This document shows, piece after piece, positions 47,931 to 60,181 of a stretch of DNA of 64,000 nucleotides; within the stretch, counting starts at the first letter, position 1, and the number at the start of each line of letters is the position of its first letter. The translations under genes and the position numbers were made by a program. The DNA is from Colius striatus (taxonomy: Eukaryota > Chordata > Aves > Coliiformes > Coliidae): positions 11,320,001 to 11,384,000 of the forward strand of contig NC_084774.1 in assembly GCF_028858725.1 (NCBI RefSeq), read 5' to 3'. The notes under the pieces are model-generated. The model saw only the letters and a list, made by a program, of their open reading frames with translations, had not been told where the DNA came from and did not search any database.

Positions 47931-49303
47931 GGAGTAAAAACATACAATACATTAAATTAGGGATAAAATCCTTTTGGTCTAGTTAGAAATTACATCAAAT
48001 TGAGGTATATCAGAAGTCAGATCTCTCAGCATTCTCCATATATAAACAACATTTTAGGAAGAAAAAGAATAAAACCCCTTTCAGTCCAAATACCACTATG
48101 TGTTTGTGTGAAAATGGTTTAAGACTTAACAGCGATCGATATCCCTGAACCAGCCCATTCCATCAGCACACACAAAGGAATAGGTGCCCCAGAGAAAATT
48201 ACAGTCATTGCAAGTGGCTCTCCCCACCAAGATACAGGCTGGCACGAAAGACATTGTCTCAAATCCCTGGCCAAGATGAGCACAGTCTTGCCGAGAGAAG
48301 TTATAAACAAAAGTAACTCATATTCAGAGTCTAAAAGATCAAAGTGTTTTAAAATGAAGTCCTAATAAAAAATCTATGAGCCCAGTTTTCCAAAGTGCAT
48401 GCACAGTATTTTTAGGAATATGGCTATTCCTGGTTTGCACACACAATTATTATAAATCACACAGGAGCTGGGTAACTGTGTACACCAAAGACCAGAAATG
48501 CAGTAATTACATGATTAAATTAATCTGCATTATGGACAAAGGGTTTGCAAAATAGGGACCTACATTTTCAAAGCTCTGTACAAACATTGTCCAACTAATT
48601 ACCACTTCTTGAGAAATGTATGGCTAGCTAATTTTAGCACCATGTCTGGGAAAGCAAATAAGGATACCAGGATGTTGCTGTAGGGTGTACTGAGTCGGAA
48701 TCTACTGGTGAAGGAGACAGAAAATCTAAATCCTACATCCTCCCATGGCAATCCTCATATTTTCTTTATGTGGCTTTCTATCTCCCTTTACTTTTGCAAT
48801 ATTAAAGAGCAGAATATGGGGTGTTCTTCTGTCCTCTTTCCTGAATCTTTTCTTTACATGCTAGCAAAGTTTTGACACTTATTGTTTTTGGTGTAAGATA
48901 GCTGATGGTGAATCCACTGGTAATAAATACTGTACCAGAGCCAGGAAAGCCAGTTTGAACACAAATAAGCAAACTCCTCCCAAACATTCACTTGGCCCTA
49001 GCAGAAATACTTTCTCCAAACAGATTTAACTAGCCATCATTAAAACAAAGCTTACAGGCAGACTTCTGGAAGTATTTATCCCTCAATACTCCCTACTTAG
49101 CCACACCTACATATGAACACAGATTTCCAACAGAAAGCCCTCTTCTGGGACCTGAGTGAAGGTGGCAGCTTTCACAGGACAATCAGAGCACTCAATACCT
49201 TTTACAGATCCTCAATGGAGGTGGTGGTGAGTGAGCTTTACCTATGTGTCAGAATCAAACAGTCTTTGATATAACTTGACCTTTTCACTTCTTACATACA
49301 GCA

Positions 49304-49367
49304 CAGCACCGTGTCATGTATGCAGCACCGTGTCATGTATGCAGCACCGTGTCATGTATGCAGCACC
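49304..49367. repeat. 19-bp tandem repeat, 3.4 copies
   Basis: cagcaccgtgtcatgtatg occurs at 49304-49322, 49323-49341 and 49342-49360 without mismatch, then a partial copy cagcacc. This is a young minisatellite in intron 7. Confidence 0.97.
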
Positions 49368-52300
49368 CTCGTCAGGCATCAAACCCTGGGCCCATGAATC
49401 TTGATGCACAAGCTGCTGCTGCCCAAGCTAAAAAGATGCAGTTTTGCTCCACCTCAATCTCACAGGACAAGCTACTACCAGAGCTCCCTGGTAGGACAGG
49501 GCTGTAACAAGGAAGGGGAACCAAATTTTTAACACGAACTGGGCTGCCCAACCGTGAACAGTGAAGCAAACAGACAAGTTTATTATCTCCATTTGGCTGG
49601 AGTTTCACTGGATTCTCTTCCAGCATGGCACAGTGTTCCCCATCCATGAGCATCTGGTCTATTTGATTTTATGAGCTACCTGTGACTGCAGAGTTTCTGA
49701 GCAGGGGCAATGCCTCAGTCTAACTTGATCTGGCAATGTGCAGTTTAATCTCCCAGAAATTACGGTGTGTTAATTAAGTTGGCTTTCTTCCTTAACAAAG
49801 GTGCTGATGTGAAACACCCTGGCCTCTGCAGGTCAGACCCCATGAATGCTTGGTACCATCTGACTGAACCTGCCTGTCATCCTAATGCTGATAAACACCT
49901 CTAGCTCAGGTAAAGCTCTGGTTCTACTATCCACAGCTCTCTGAATCACACTGCATAGTGCACTCCCACCTCTCCCCTGCCACTAAAGCCAAAGCTGCAG
50001 CAGTGCCCAGCTGCTCACACCACTGCATATCAGCCTGCTGGCACTGCACAGAGAGCTGGAAGGTGGGAAAGCTGGCACACACTGAGCAAACAACCAGGAA
50101 TCCAGCGGAGATTTTCCTCTGCTCCTCTCAGGGACACTCCTGCTCACACACTGCTCTGCTCTCACACCAGTTGTACTTGACTGCTTCACAAAGGAGACAG
50201 GGATAGGATGACTCCTTGCTCTAACCCTCTGTATGGTGGAGGATTTCTGACTCAGAGGGGAGGAAAAAAATTATTCAGGAATCATTCTGAGGAATATTTC
50301 TAGTGTTTGCTCTGACTCACCATCTGAAGCACTGGTGTCTTCCACCCCCATCACCAGCCTGGAAGAGCTGTTCCCCAAATCTTCAGAAATCAGCCTAAAA
50401 TGGGCTAACTTCGTCCGAGACAAATAAAGGTCCAAAGGTCACCAACCACCCTTAGGATTTTCATTTGGCCCTGCACCTGTATTGACAATCACCCTGTAAT
50501 AGCTTTTGCCTGGCAGCCTGATTAACAGCCAGCAATTAACCTCTTTTTTTAAAAACACTTTCCCCCTGAGTACCTGAGGCTTGTAACCCACGGGCACGTC
50601 ACACCTCATACTACTCATCTCTTTCTCTCTTCAGCTCTGGCATTTTAAGATAGTATTTTAATGTATTACAATGTGCACAGTTTTACCCATTCAGAACTAG
50701 GAGACACACAATCAACTCTTCCAGCTTCTTCCATGTAGGTGTCAATGGGACCTGCTCCAGCTTAGCAACTATTTTCTCTTTTGTGTGGTGCCTTCTGAAA
50801 GCAAAACAGCTTCTGGTGTTGGGTACAACACTCAGCACTAGTGAACTGAGCTTTCATATGAAAGCATGAGGAAGTGCTTTAAAAGTTACCTGAAAGACAG
50901 GATAGATGATCTTTTTATCACAGAGAGGTTATAAAATCAAAGAATGCCTGAAAGCCTTTCAGGAGTCTACTCTGTTTGGCCTTTTAGTAGGTGTGAGACC
51001 AAATAGTTCAGTGGCTGTTGCCCCTGGCTGCCTTTTTTTTTTTGTGTTATTCAGAGAGTGAAAGTGGTGAAAGTGGAAACCTTTCCAAAGGACAAGCTAG
51101 GTACAGAGAAGACCCTAGTAGTCATCCTGAAAGCTTTCCAGCATCCAAGCTGTATCTCCCTGTAGCCTCCAGGATAGAAGATATGTGAAGCAAACTGAAT
51201 TGCTCATCCACCTAATTTCATTGTGAGAGGCAGGATTTTGCTGAACAGCCAACTCTGGGAGCGGTATTATTGACTGAGAATCTCATCTCAGAAAGCGATC
51301 TGCCAGTTGTCAGGGATACAAAGGGAAGCTTAGAAATACACACTCCAAACACTAAAAAGCCCTGAAACAAAACCAGAAAAAAACCCCTCCCTCAGCAGAC
51401 AAATAACTGAAAATGGTAACACAGACTGGGAATCCTGGTGTATCGTGTTCATGGTTTCTGAATGCCTTGTGCTAGCAACACTTTGCATAAGAAGGGCTGT
51501 ACTAAACAGGAGGAGAGATGCTTTTGAGCAGGATATGCTGCAGCCACATTCATCTGATGGGGGGAGTTTTATAATGTTTTTTTGAGTGAGTGAGTTTTAC
51601 TCCTGAAAGATCAGACTCTGAGCTTGGGCTATCAAAGTTTTATAAAAACACCCAAGCTGAAACCCAGCTGTGGGGGAACACACGAGGAATATCAATGCAG
51701 CAACTTCTGCCCAAAGAAAAAGGACTTACTGGAAAACACATCTACCAAAACAGTCAACTGACCCCAAAGCACCTTGCAGAGGTTTTGCCACAGTCTGATC
51801 CCAGCTGGTCCCCACTTATGGCCATGTCATGTTTTAAAGGATGTTATATATAAGGTTAATAGCAAAGTAGGGCTGTTTAGCCTGATACTTGTTCTAGATT
51901 TTGAGTTTCCAAGGGTGGGCATTAGAGGTCACAACATGTTTTTAATCTAATATTTGGGCACTGATGTATGTCAAAACTTAAATGCAGTTGCTTAAAAAAT
52001 CCCCTTTTAAGCCTGAAGTAATTTTTTCATACTTGAAATAATGCTTTAAAATTGTCCCCATTCTTTAAAGTTCACCCAAAACATAAATAGTACCTCTGTA
52101 TTTAAGAGTGTGACAGTATTTTTCAGTTTTGGGAAGTTTTATAACATGAACATAACATTTGTTGGGATTTTTGAGGGTTTTTTTTTTGACTGAGTCGTGG
52201 CAAATAAGATGCCAAGCCTGGAGCAAACAGAAAATAAGGACTGCTCTGTTTTCCGAAGATAAGTATGAAAAGAATACCACCACCAAATCAGGCCAGTGCT

Positions 52301-52708
52301 CTGTAGCATTTCTTTTCCAGTCCTAAAATATTTTATGTACTGATGCTACCACTGAGGGACCTGATAGATTTGCATGCCTCAAGGAGTCTCACAAAGGCTC
52401 TTGGGCTGTGCACAGCCCATTGAAGCCATTTGGGTGCTATGGACTGACTTAGAATTACTGTCAAAATTATTATCAGAAACTTCATTGTAACAGTAGTTCT
52501 GTCCTTGGATAGTATCAACTTTCCTGTTTAGAACTGTCAGTTAATGACCTCATATGGTTCTCTCTCTTAATGCTGAAATCAGAATGACAGAATCATTAGA
52601 GATGGGTTACATCTTCCTCTTCTGTGATCCAAGCTACAGATCAGACAAGTCCACAAAGAAGGAAGAGAGAAATAAGGAAAATGAATGACATGCTTCTGAT
52701 TGCCACAG

Positions 52709-52748
52709 CATTATAGAATGGTAGGGGTTGGAAGGGACCTTGTCACCA
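52709..52748 (-). mobile_element. Very short CR1 3'-end remnant
   Basis: The plus strand attatagaatggtaggggtt followed by ggaagggaccttgtc is the reverse complement of the CR1 terminus (ggtcccttccaaccc, then ccattctat). Only about 40 bp is recognisable. Confidence 0.75.
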
Positions 52749-55700
52749 CTGACAGTCATGCAAAAGGGTGGCAGAGAGCTGGTACAGGCTACAAATAAAC
52801 ATCATTAAAAAAAAGGAGATATGACAAATGTCTTGAATAATGTATTTTGATTCTGACTACAGCCACCAAGTTGGTGCCAAAACAGAGTAGGGTTGTGATT
52901 AAAGCTGCAAGCTGCAGCTTGGAAGACCTGGATTTCTTTTGCATTTTCCCCAAACGCTCCCCAAGTGACCTTTAGTAGGTCATTTAATTTTTTTGTGCCT
53001 CAAAGAAATTGAAAATAACACTTCAAAATGAAATGAAAACACTTTCTTATCTCACAGTGATATCGTGAGAATAAAAATCCATTAGTCTGCTGAAGCACTG
53101 AGTCACTCCAACGAGGAAGGCTGCAGAAATACCCATCTCCAGCACTCTTTTTGCTGGTGGCAACTGTGCTGGGTACTGGCACAGAAGTTGGCATCCTTCT
53201 GCATATTGGCAGAAACAAGAAGCAGCTCACACCCAACAGACACTGCTTTCAATTCCTGTCAATATTTTGCAGGCTTTATGCCCCACAGCTGCCAGGTCAC
53301 CTTGCAAAGCACTTAAAAGGAGACCTGAGGAACAAGCCTTCTAACTTTTGGCTGAGGCAATTTTTGTAAAACCATGAAATGACATTGGGCTTTTCTTAGA
53401 CAGGAGGAGATGAGCAATAGTTCAATGTCTAGGTGGTCAGACAGCAACTGCCGCTGCTGAGAGCTGCCCTTTGGTAAATATGCCAACGTTAAATTGATGC
53501 TGCTTCCAGTTTGTGTCTGCCACTTTCTGACAAAAGGAGTGAGTGTTGAGAGACAGAAAAGATCAAAAACCCCCAGGCAAAGCAAAAGAAGGGAAAGCAA
53601 ACAATAATCTGAGAAACATTTGTGAAAAAAACCCCAAACAATTACCTTCTTTGGACTTGTGTAAACCAAATTCTTTCCCTAGTGTGTAACTTCTTGGTCA
53701 TTACCCAAAGGCCAGGCTTTGGGGAAAAAAAATATCCTAGTTATGTCCATTGCACTCGTCTAATCCACAAAATCTTTACTGTCAAATGCTGCCAGAGCAA
53801 TTTAATAAACAGGGAGAAAGCCTTAATGTATTCTGAAACCTGAAAACCACCCATCATTAGCCCCACATGCTGTTTTCCTACTTTCTCTGCTTTAAGCCAT
53901 TTAGTTGTTACAGCTGTTTTTCTTGTAAGCCTGACTTCTGTTTTTATCAGTCTGATTTGTTTTCTGGTATATCTCGCTTGATTAAAAAGAAGAAGAAAAA
54001 CCTTTCACAATTCAGGTAAAATTGCCTTCTTTAAGCTCTGTTGGGATGGAAGCCTGAGAAAGATCATCAAGAAGATCAGTGTAGGTGAATAAATATTCAT
54101 AATATCGCTCATAACTTATACTTGGTCTCATTTTTGCAGATAGGCTTGAAATTCCACGCTCATGACACCATTGATGCAGTCAGACAATTTTATTCTTAGG
54201 AGCATGAGGTAAACCCTATCAATGCTGCAATTAAAAAAATAAGATCAATGTAATATATTCAACACTTCCTCTAATCCCATCCATATCTACATGGTGTGTA
54301 CAACACAAGGATCTCGGATTTTAAAATGAATGGAAGCCAGGAGCACAACACAAGTCTTGGGAATCTGTCTTGTGTTGACTCTGAATGGTCCAGAGAAATG
54401 AAACTAATTTGGTGTCATTTGTTATTCATTGCTGAGAATTATTTGAAGAAAAGAGCTTGGCTAAGTCCTTGCTAGCTGCAGAGCACACATGCCTGCACCA
54501 TCATGATCTGAAGGGAACATCCAAACAGAGAAGGAACAAGTTATAGTTGGAAAAGCATCTGATTTAATTAAATTTGGCAGAATGAAAGGTTAGTGGAAAA
54601 CAGTCAAATAACGGGGAAGAGATTAATGTGAGATGCTCCCTGTTGTATTTGCCTTATGAACTGTTTTACCCAGTACGGGAAGGGTCACGTTGTGTTGATT
54701 TGCTGAGAGAGAATATGATTGACAGAATTTACTGGAGAAGAAACTTGGTTTGGTAGTGAAATCAGAAATACTAATGGGGCCTTCTGTCAAAACCAGCTCT
54801 GCCTGCAAATGGCTTTGCTTCCCTGCCTTTTAGATGGCTGTGATCTTCCAGGTGCTGTAGACAAATATTCCAGACATCATCAACTGGTCAGGTCAATTCA
54901 GTGCAGACTCAGCTGGAAGACCCTCCTGTTTAAAAGCCATCATGGATACTATGCCTCGTATGCATCACTCTTGTTCTGTCTACTGGACCAGCAACGGGGA
55001 TCAGGAAACATGGGACACGCAGCAAAGAGTCCTGTCTGCCTCCTCCATTGCTCTACTCTGACCCTAAAGCTGTGGAAGTTTGGCAACTGTTTTATTTCAG
55101 CAGCAGCTGTAGAGCTGCTTTGCATGGCAGTGACCCAGCCCCTGCTCTGATTGCTGTGTGGATGGTTCTTGAGCTACCCTCAAGCCCTGTTGATTATAGA
55201 AAAGTCAATTTTTATGTCAAAACAGGTGCAAAGGAGAAGATCTTCAATGCTGTGGGAAAAGTAACCAAAAGCTTATGCTGTGAGTGAAGGATTTTGAGGC
55301 AGCTGGAAATTCTGACCCAGGACATGAAATAAAGACATTTGAATATGATCGTGATTTGATCTTGTTCATTTTATACACATTCATAACACCAAAGACACAA
55401 CACACAAGAAATAAAAAGGTGTGATTGATCCAGCTCTTGTTTGTTGTACTACGTCTTGGGGTAGAAGAAGAAGGGACACAATTCAGACTGACTCTGATGG
55501 AAAAAACACTTAGGTCCAGAGCAAAATACGGGCATAAAGTTTGTGATAACTTACTAAATGTAACAGAGCCACAATGACTTGGTACAAATCAGTCACTGAA
55601 CAAGACCTAGGATTAATGGAGGATAAAATGCTATACTTCTCAGAACAAGGCATTTCAGCTGCTTTCTAGAAGCTAATGATCCTAATGTTTATATGTAGAT

Positions 55701-58700
55701 GTATTAGATAAATAGATAAAGGAAAGATATTGTTTTTTATTACACATTGTATTAATGGATTTGAGTGAAGCCATGAATGGATTATTATGTGTGATCTTAC
55801 AAAAGAAAAGCCACCAAAAGAAAGAAACATTTTCAGAGAGCAGTCTTAATAGTGCAGAGCTCCCATGGAGCTTACTGATGGTTCTCAGCACTTGCTGCTC
55901 TCTGGGGTACAATATTTGGGGAATGAGAAACAGAGAGATCCCAGGAAAATATTGATTGTTATAGTGAGCAATCACAGGTTTGCAACAGAAAGTGGATGCA
56001 GGGCATTTGGGTAAGCTTAGTTTTGGTGATGTCTGCATCTTTTGGGTTCAATTGTGCCCAAAGACTCAGCACAGAAACACTGCAATGAGGTCAGAAACTC
56101 AACCTCTGGTGCCTCAGATGCTTTGCAGATGCTTTTAGAAGGATGCCAGCTCTGCAGGAGCCCAGCTTCAGCAGGACTTCACCATCCTCCAGGGTATTAG
56201 TTTTCTGCTTTGGAGAGTGCAGACCTGTACAACTCAATATACTGCCTGCTCAGAGGGTTTCAGACAAGAGATAAAACTGGGGAAGTGAAGAATGAATGAC
56301 TTCATGATAAACTGAAAAACTGCTGATAAACTAAATGACTGAGAAGCTGAGCTGGCAGAGTGCCACTGTGAGAATTCACTGTGATGAGCAGGGACGTTTT
56401 CCTTCCCATATTGGGCCTGTCAGCCTTAATCAGATCTCTGTTAGCAGAGTCACTGTATGTCCAGGTGAGACTATGAAGAGAGCAATCATTATCATCCAGG
56501 AAACTAACTGCTCAATGTCAATGGCAGGAGGGGATGGTCTGGTCAGAAAAGTTTTTTAGAGAGTGCTCCAGAAGAAATGGATTGATAAGCAAAGTGTGGA
56601 ATTTAAATGCCAGCTTTATTAATTTGAAAGAGGAGAGAGTAGACCATGTGCTGGCTGTACAGGGAGACCTTTGGCAGGGTAATTTGGGCCCTTTCTTGTG
56701 ACCACGTGTAAAATGAGGATTGAGCAGTAGCCACAAGCCATTTCAATAATTGAAGGCAGAATTTAATTTTCTCAGATCAGGGCCTTGATCAAGCAGCATT
56801 AAATTTCTATGCTTTTTGTCATCTAAGGGATGTACGGGATCTTTGCAAGTGTCAAAGGCCTTTCCATGACCTGGGGCAAGCTCCATCTTAGCAGGGGACA
56901 TTTTATAAAGGAGTCAGCACCACAGAGACCTCTCCTTGACAACCTCCCAGGTTTTTGTGATATGGAATTAACTTCATGTTGCCACAAGGTATGAAAGAGG
57001 AATTTGCCAGCCACCTTTATGTGTTGAAACGCAGTTCTTGTGGTTATAAAATGGAGGAATGTAGCAGTTTCTTGGCTATTAGCTGCAAGAGGGAGTTGCA
57101 GCATTTCAGTTCTCTCCAATTCTGGCTACGTTTCCTCTAAAAAACATATTTATGTATGGAAGTGCTGAATTTCACCCGAAAAGCAAAATGACCCTGAATT
57201 TAATAGCTTACATTATAAAATACTCCAAAGTAACAGACTGAAATGAAAAATCACAAAGCATAATTCTGCCAAGATAATTAATCCTTGTTAACCCCAGACC
57301 TGTTCATATACGACGCTGCTCTGACGAGCTCACTGAAATGCTATAAATAATGCCAGCATATTTTATTTTCTTTGTAGGCATAAATATTGACAAATTCATA
57401 CTCATTAAACTTCTGTGAGCTGGGAATTATCCCCATTTCTCAAATGGGGAATGGGCAGAGGAATTAAGACTATTTTTTTCAGAGGCATTCATCAATTTGG
57501 CAAGGCCAGTTTGAGATGCTGAATACAGTTTTATGCACAGAAATAAAGCTATATTGATCAAACCCATACTGGCAACATTACTTCCTTTCCCCTCATCCTC
57601 AGCTGAGACCTGATTCTATGTGTGAGAAAGTCCTTTTGCTGAGATGCAACAGTTTCCTGAGTAGCAGAAGAAACTTCCAGCAGAAAGAAACTTTTTGCCA
57701 CTGGAACTAGAATCAACTGTAATTTTTTGGCAGCAGTTCATTGTTTTATACTGAGTGACAGAACTAGCCCAGAAAAACCTAACTGCAGACTAAGGATATA
57801 GGCACATTAAAAAATCATTCTGTGACAAGCTGGGGTAGAGATTTACAGAGCCTAGAGGATCTGCCTCCATGCTCCCTTCCAGCTGCAGTGAGCCTGGGGT
57901 GTCTTATCCCACCTCAGGCTAACATGTGCTAGCTTGTGAAGGCTTCAGGCTGCATTAGCTGCAAACGAGAGTCCTTATTCTAGTACTGGTACTTTCTGAC
58001 AATTAGAAAGGCAACAGTATACTGTGGTATGAAGAATCCCTCAAATCTATGTGTTTTTGCTTTGGTTGTCACGTGGAGTTCAAATGAAAGCATCTCAGCT
58101 GTCTGTGGCCCCATGCTCTATAATCCCAGCTCCCTATATGACATAAGGGAAACATCCCCAAAACTGCACCAACGTCTTCTTCAGAATCCAGTTTAACATC
58201 TTACTCCCTGTAGCAGAGTTAGAAGCAACTGATGAGATTCTAAGCTTAATACTCTCCTAATTACTGGTGAGATGTGTACCTTTGGAAAAGACAATAAGCA
58301 TTTACCCTACTCCTACAGCAGTACCTAATGTTAAACTTCTGTAGAGCTTCTCACCTCAGGCTCTGGAGATGGTGTACAAACTTATACTAAGTACATGTTA
58401 TGTGTGTGTTGCTTTATTTCCTCCACTTCTCAGACAAAACTGTGCTGTGAAAGCTGAAGGACTAGAAGTTGATGTACTTCACTGCCAGGAAGGCTGTAAG
58501 ACTGGGCTCCACGTGGACCAGGTGGGACCATCCTCTTCAGGTAGGATGTGAAGAGATTAAGGATTCTCGTCCTTGGTCCCTCCTAAGAAGATGCTGGAGG
58601 CTGTGATAGTATGTGTCAGGATTTTAGACAGATGGATTAACTCCCATTGGGGAATAATGTATTTAATTTTATCATAAGTTGCACTCATGTTTGTGTCCCA

Positions 58701-60111
58701 GAGGTGAAAAGGTTTTATCTCATCCTACTAGCTGCATACAGCTCCTAGGTAAACACCCTCACTCTTGGGTAATGGGAGCTGTATGGTTTTATTACTTCTC
58801 TTTTCTGGTAGCAAATGTCAGAACAAACCAGGTTTAGAAACATTATCTGACAGCAGAAACAAAGTGCTAACTCAAACCAGCAGTAACAGGTCCTTTCCTT
58901 CAGTCTTTAAGGTCTCTAACTAAACCATTAGCACATGGAGTGATTGATTCAGAGGACAGACCTTGCCCCACACAAAGTGAGCCCTGTCGCTTTGAAGGGG
59001 TAGAAGTGGAAAACACAAGGCACATCATGGAGATCCCATTTTCACCACTCCATTTGAAACAGAACAGATCACCCTGTGCTGGCACGTTCCTCTGGTCCAA
59101 ACCCTAGAAAGCGTGTTTCTGAGGGAGAGGGAATTAGGCAGGTGTTACTGCATGGTAGGGATGGATGCAGGAGCATCTCTTCAGACAGTTTTCTCATTTG
59201 CTTTATTGCATATCTAGCACAGAGCCCACTGTCCTCAGCTGCGTGGGGGTTGAGTTTAGCACAGCAGATAATACCTGCTGCAAGAAATCTTCCTCTCTCT
59301 CCTGGAAAGCCTAAACAGGCCCCTGGCTGTGCTCCAGGGGCACTCAGCAGGTACAGATTCAGGGGTTTGTGGCTTTGCTTCCAGAGTGGCAGGAGGGGTT
59401 TGGGAGGGTCTGTATATTTGCCTGATGCTATTTTTCAGATTATTTTTGAAGTGTAAGGGAAGGTTCAACCCCACGCTCCCGGTGCTGCTCCCCGGGGCTG
59501 AGTGTGCAGCACGTGGCAGAATTGGGCCTCAATATTTTCATAAAAGGGGAAAAAACAAACAAACAGAATCAACAGATGGAAATCCTCAGATGGAAGGGGA
59601 CATACTGGTTATTTATTTAAAGAGCTGCTAAGGTCTAATGGAAATTTTCAAGAAGCATTCCATTTAGAACGAGCAGAGGTTTATTTAGATCATATTTTCT
59701 GTTTGTTTTCAATCATTTTTCATAGCAAAGAACATTTGCTACCAGTGCTCATTCCTAGCATCTTCAATTATGTATTCCCCAGCATTACTCTGGTTGCTAC
59801 GGAGACAACTGAGATGCCACAAACAACAGCAAAGCTCTTCTGGTGTGGAAGCAGTGCACCAAGGAGAAAAACATCCCTCGGAAACATGAGACCTTCCAGC
59901 CCCTCTGCACAGCCATGGAAAACAGGTGAAATCTATAGGACATATAATGTTCTGGATCCTGAGTTTAAACAAAGTGTTTCCCCAGAGCTGCTTCCCTGTT
60001 GCCAGCTGCTTTTGGAGCTTCACAAAAAGCCATGAACCATGTTACTCCAGACTTGATGCTAAGGAACATTTTCTACCTGGATTTGAATAATGTGAATATA
60101 TTAATTAACGT

Positions 60112-60181
60112 TGATAATAGCTGATAATGATTTCCATCAGCAGCAGAATGTTGCTATATTTATCATTATCTATAAGATTCT
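60112..60181. promoter_or_regulatory. Candidate regulatory cluster: four GATA-type motifs
   Basis: TGATAA occurs at 60112-60117 and 60122-60127. The reverse forms TTATCA and TTATCT follow at 60170-60175 and 60176-60181, all within 70 bp. A TTAATTAA motif lies just before the cluster (around 60100). The motifs are seen. Any enhancer role is inference. Confidence 0.25.

Noticed and set aside
54719..55150. 143-codon open frame on the plus strand in intron 7
   Set aside because: No family resemblance and Cys/Leu-rich random appearance; the overlapping frame at 55048-55287 is equally unconvincing.
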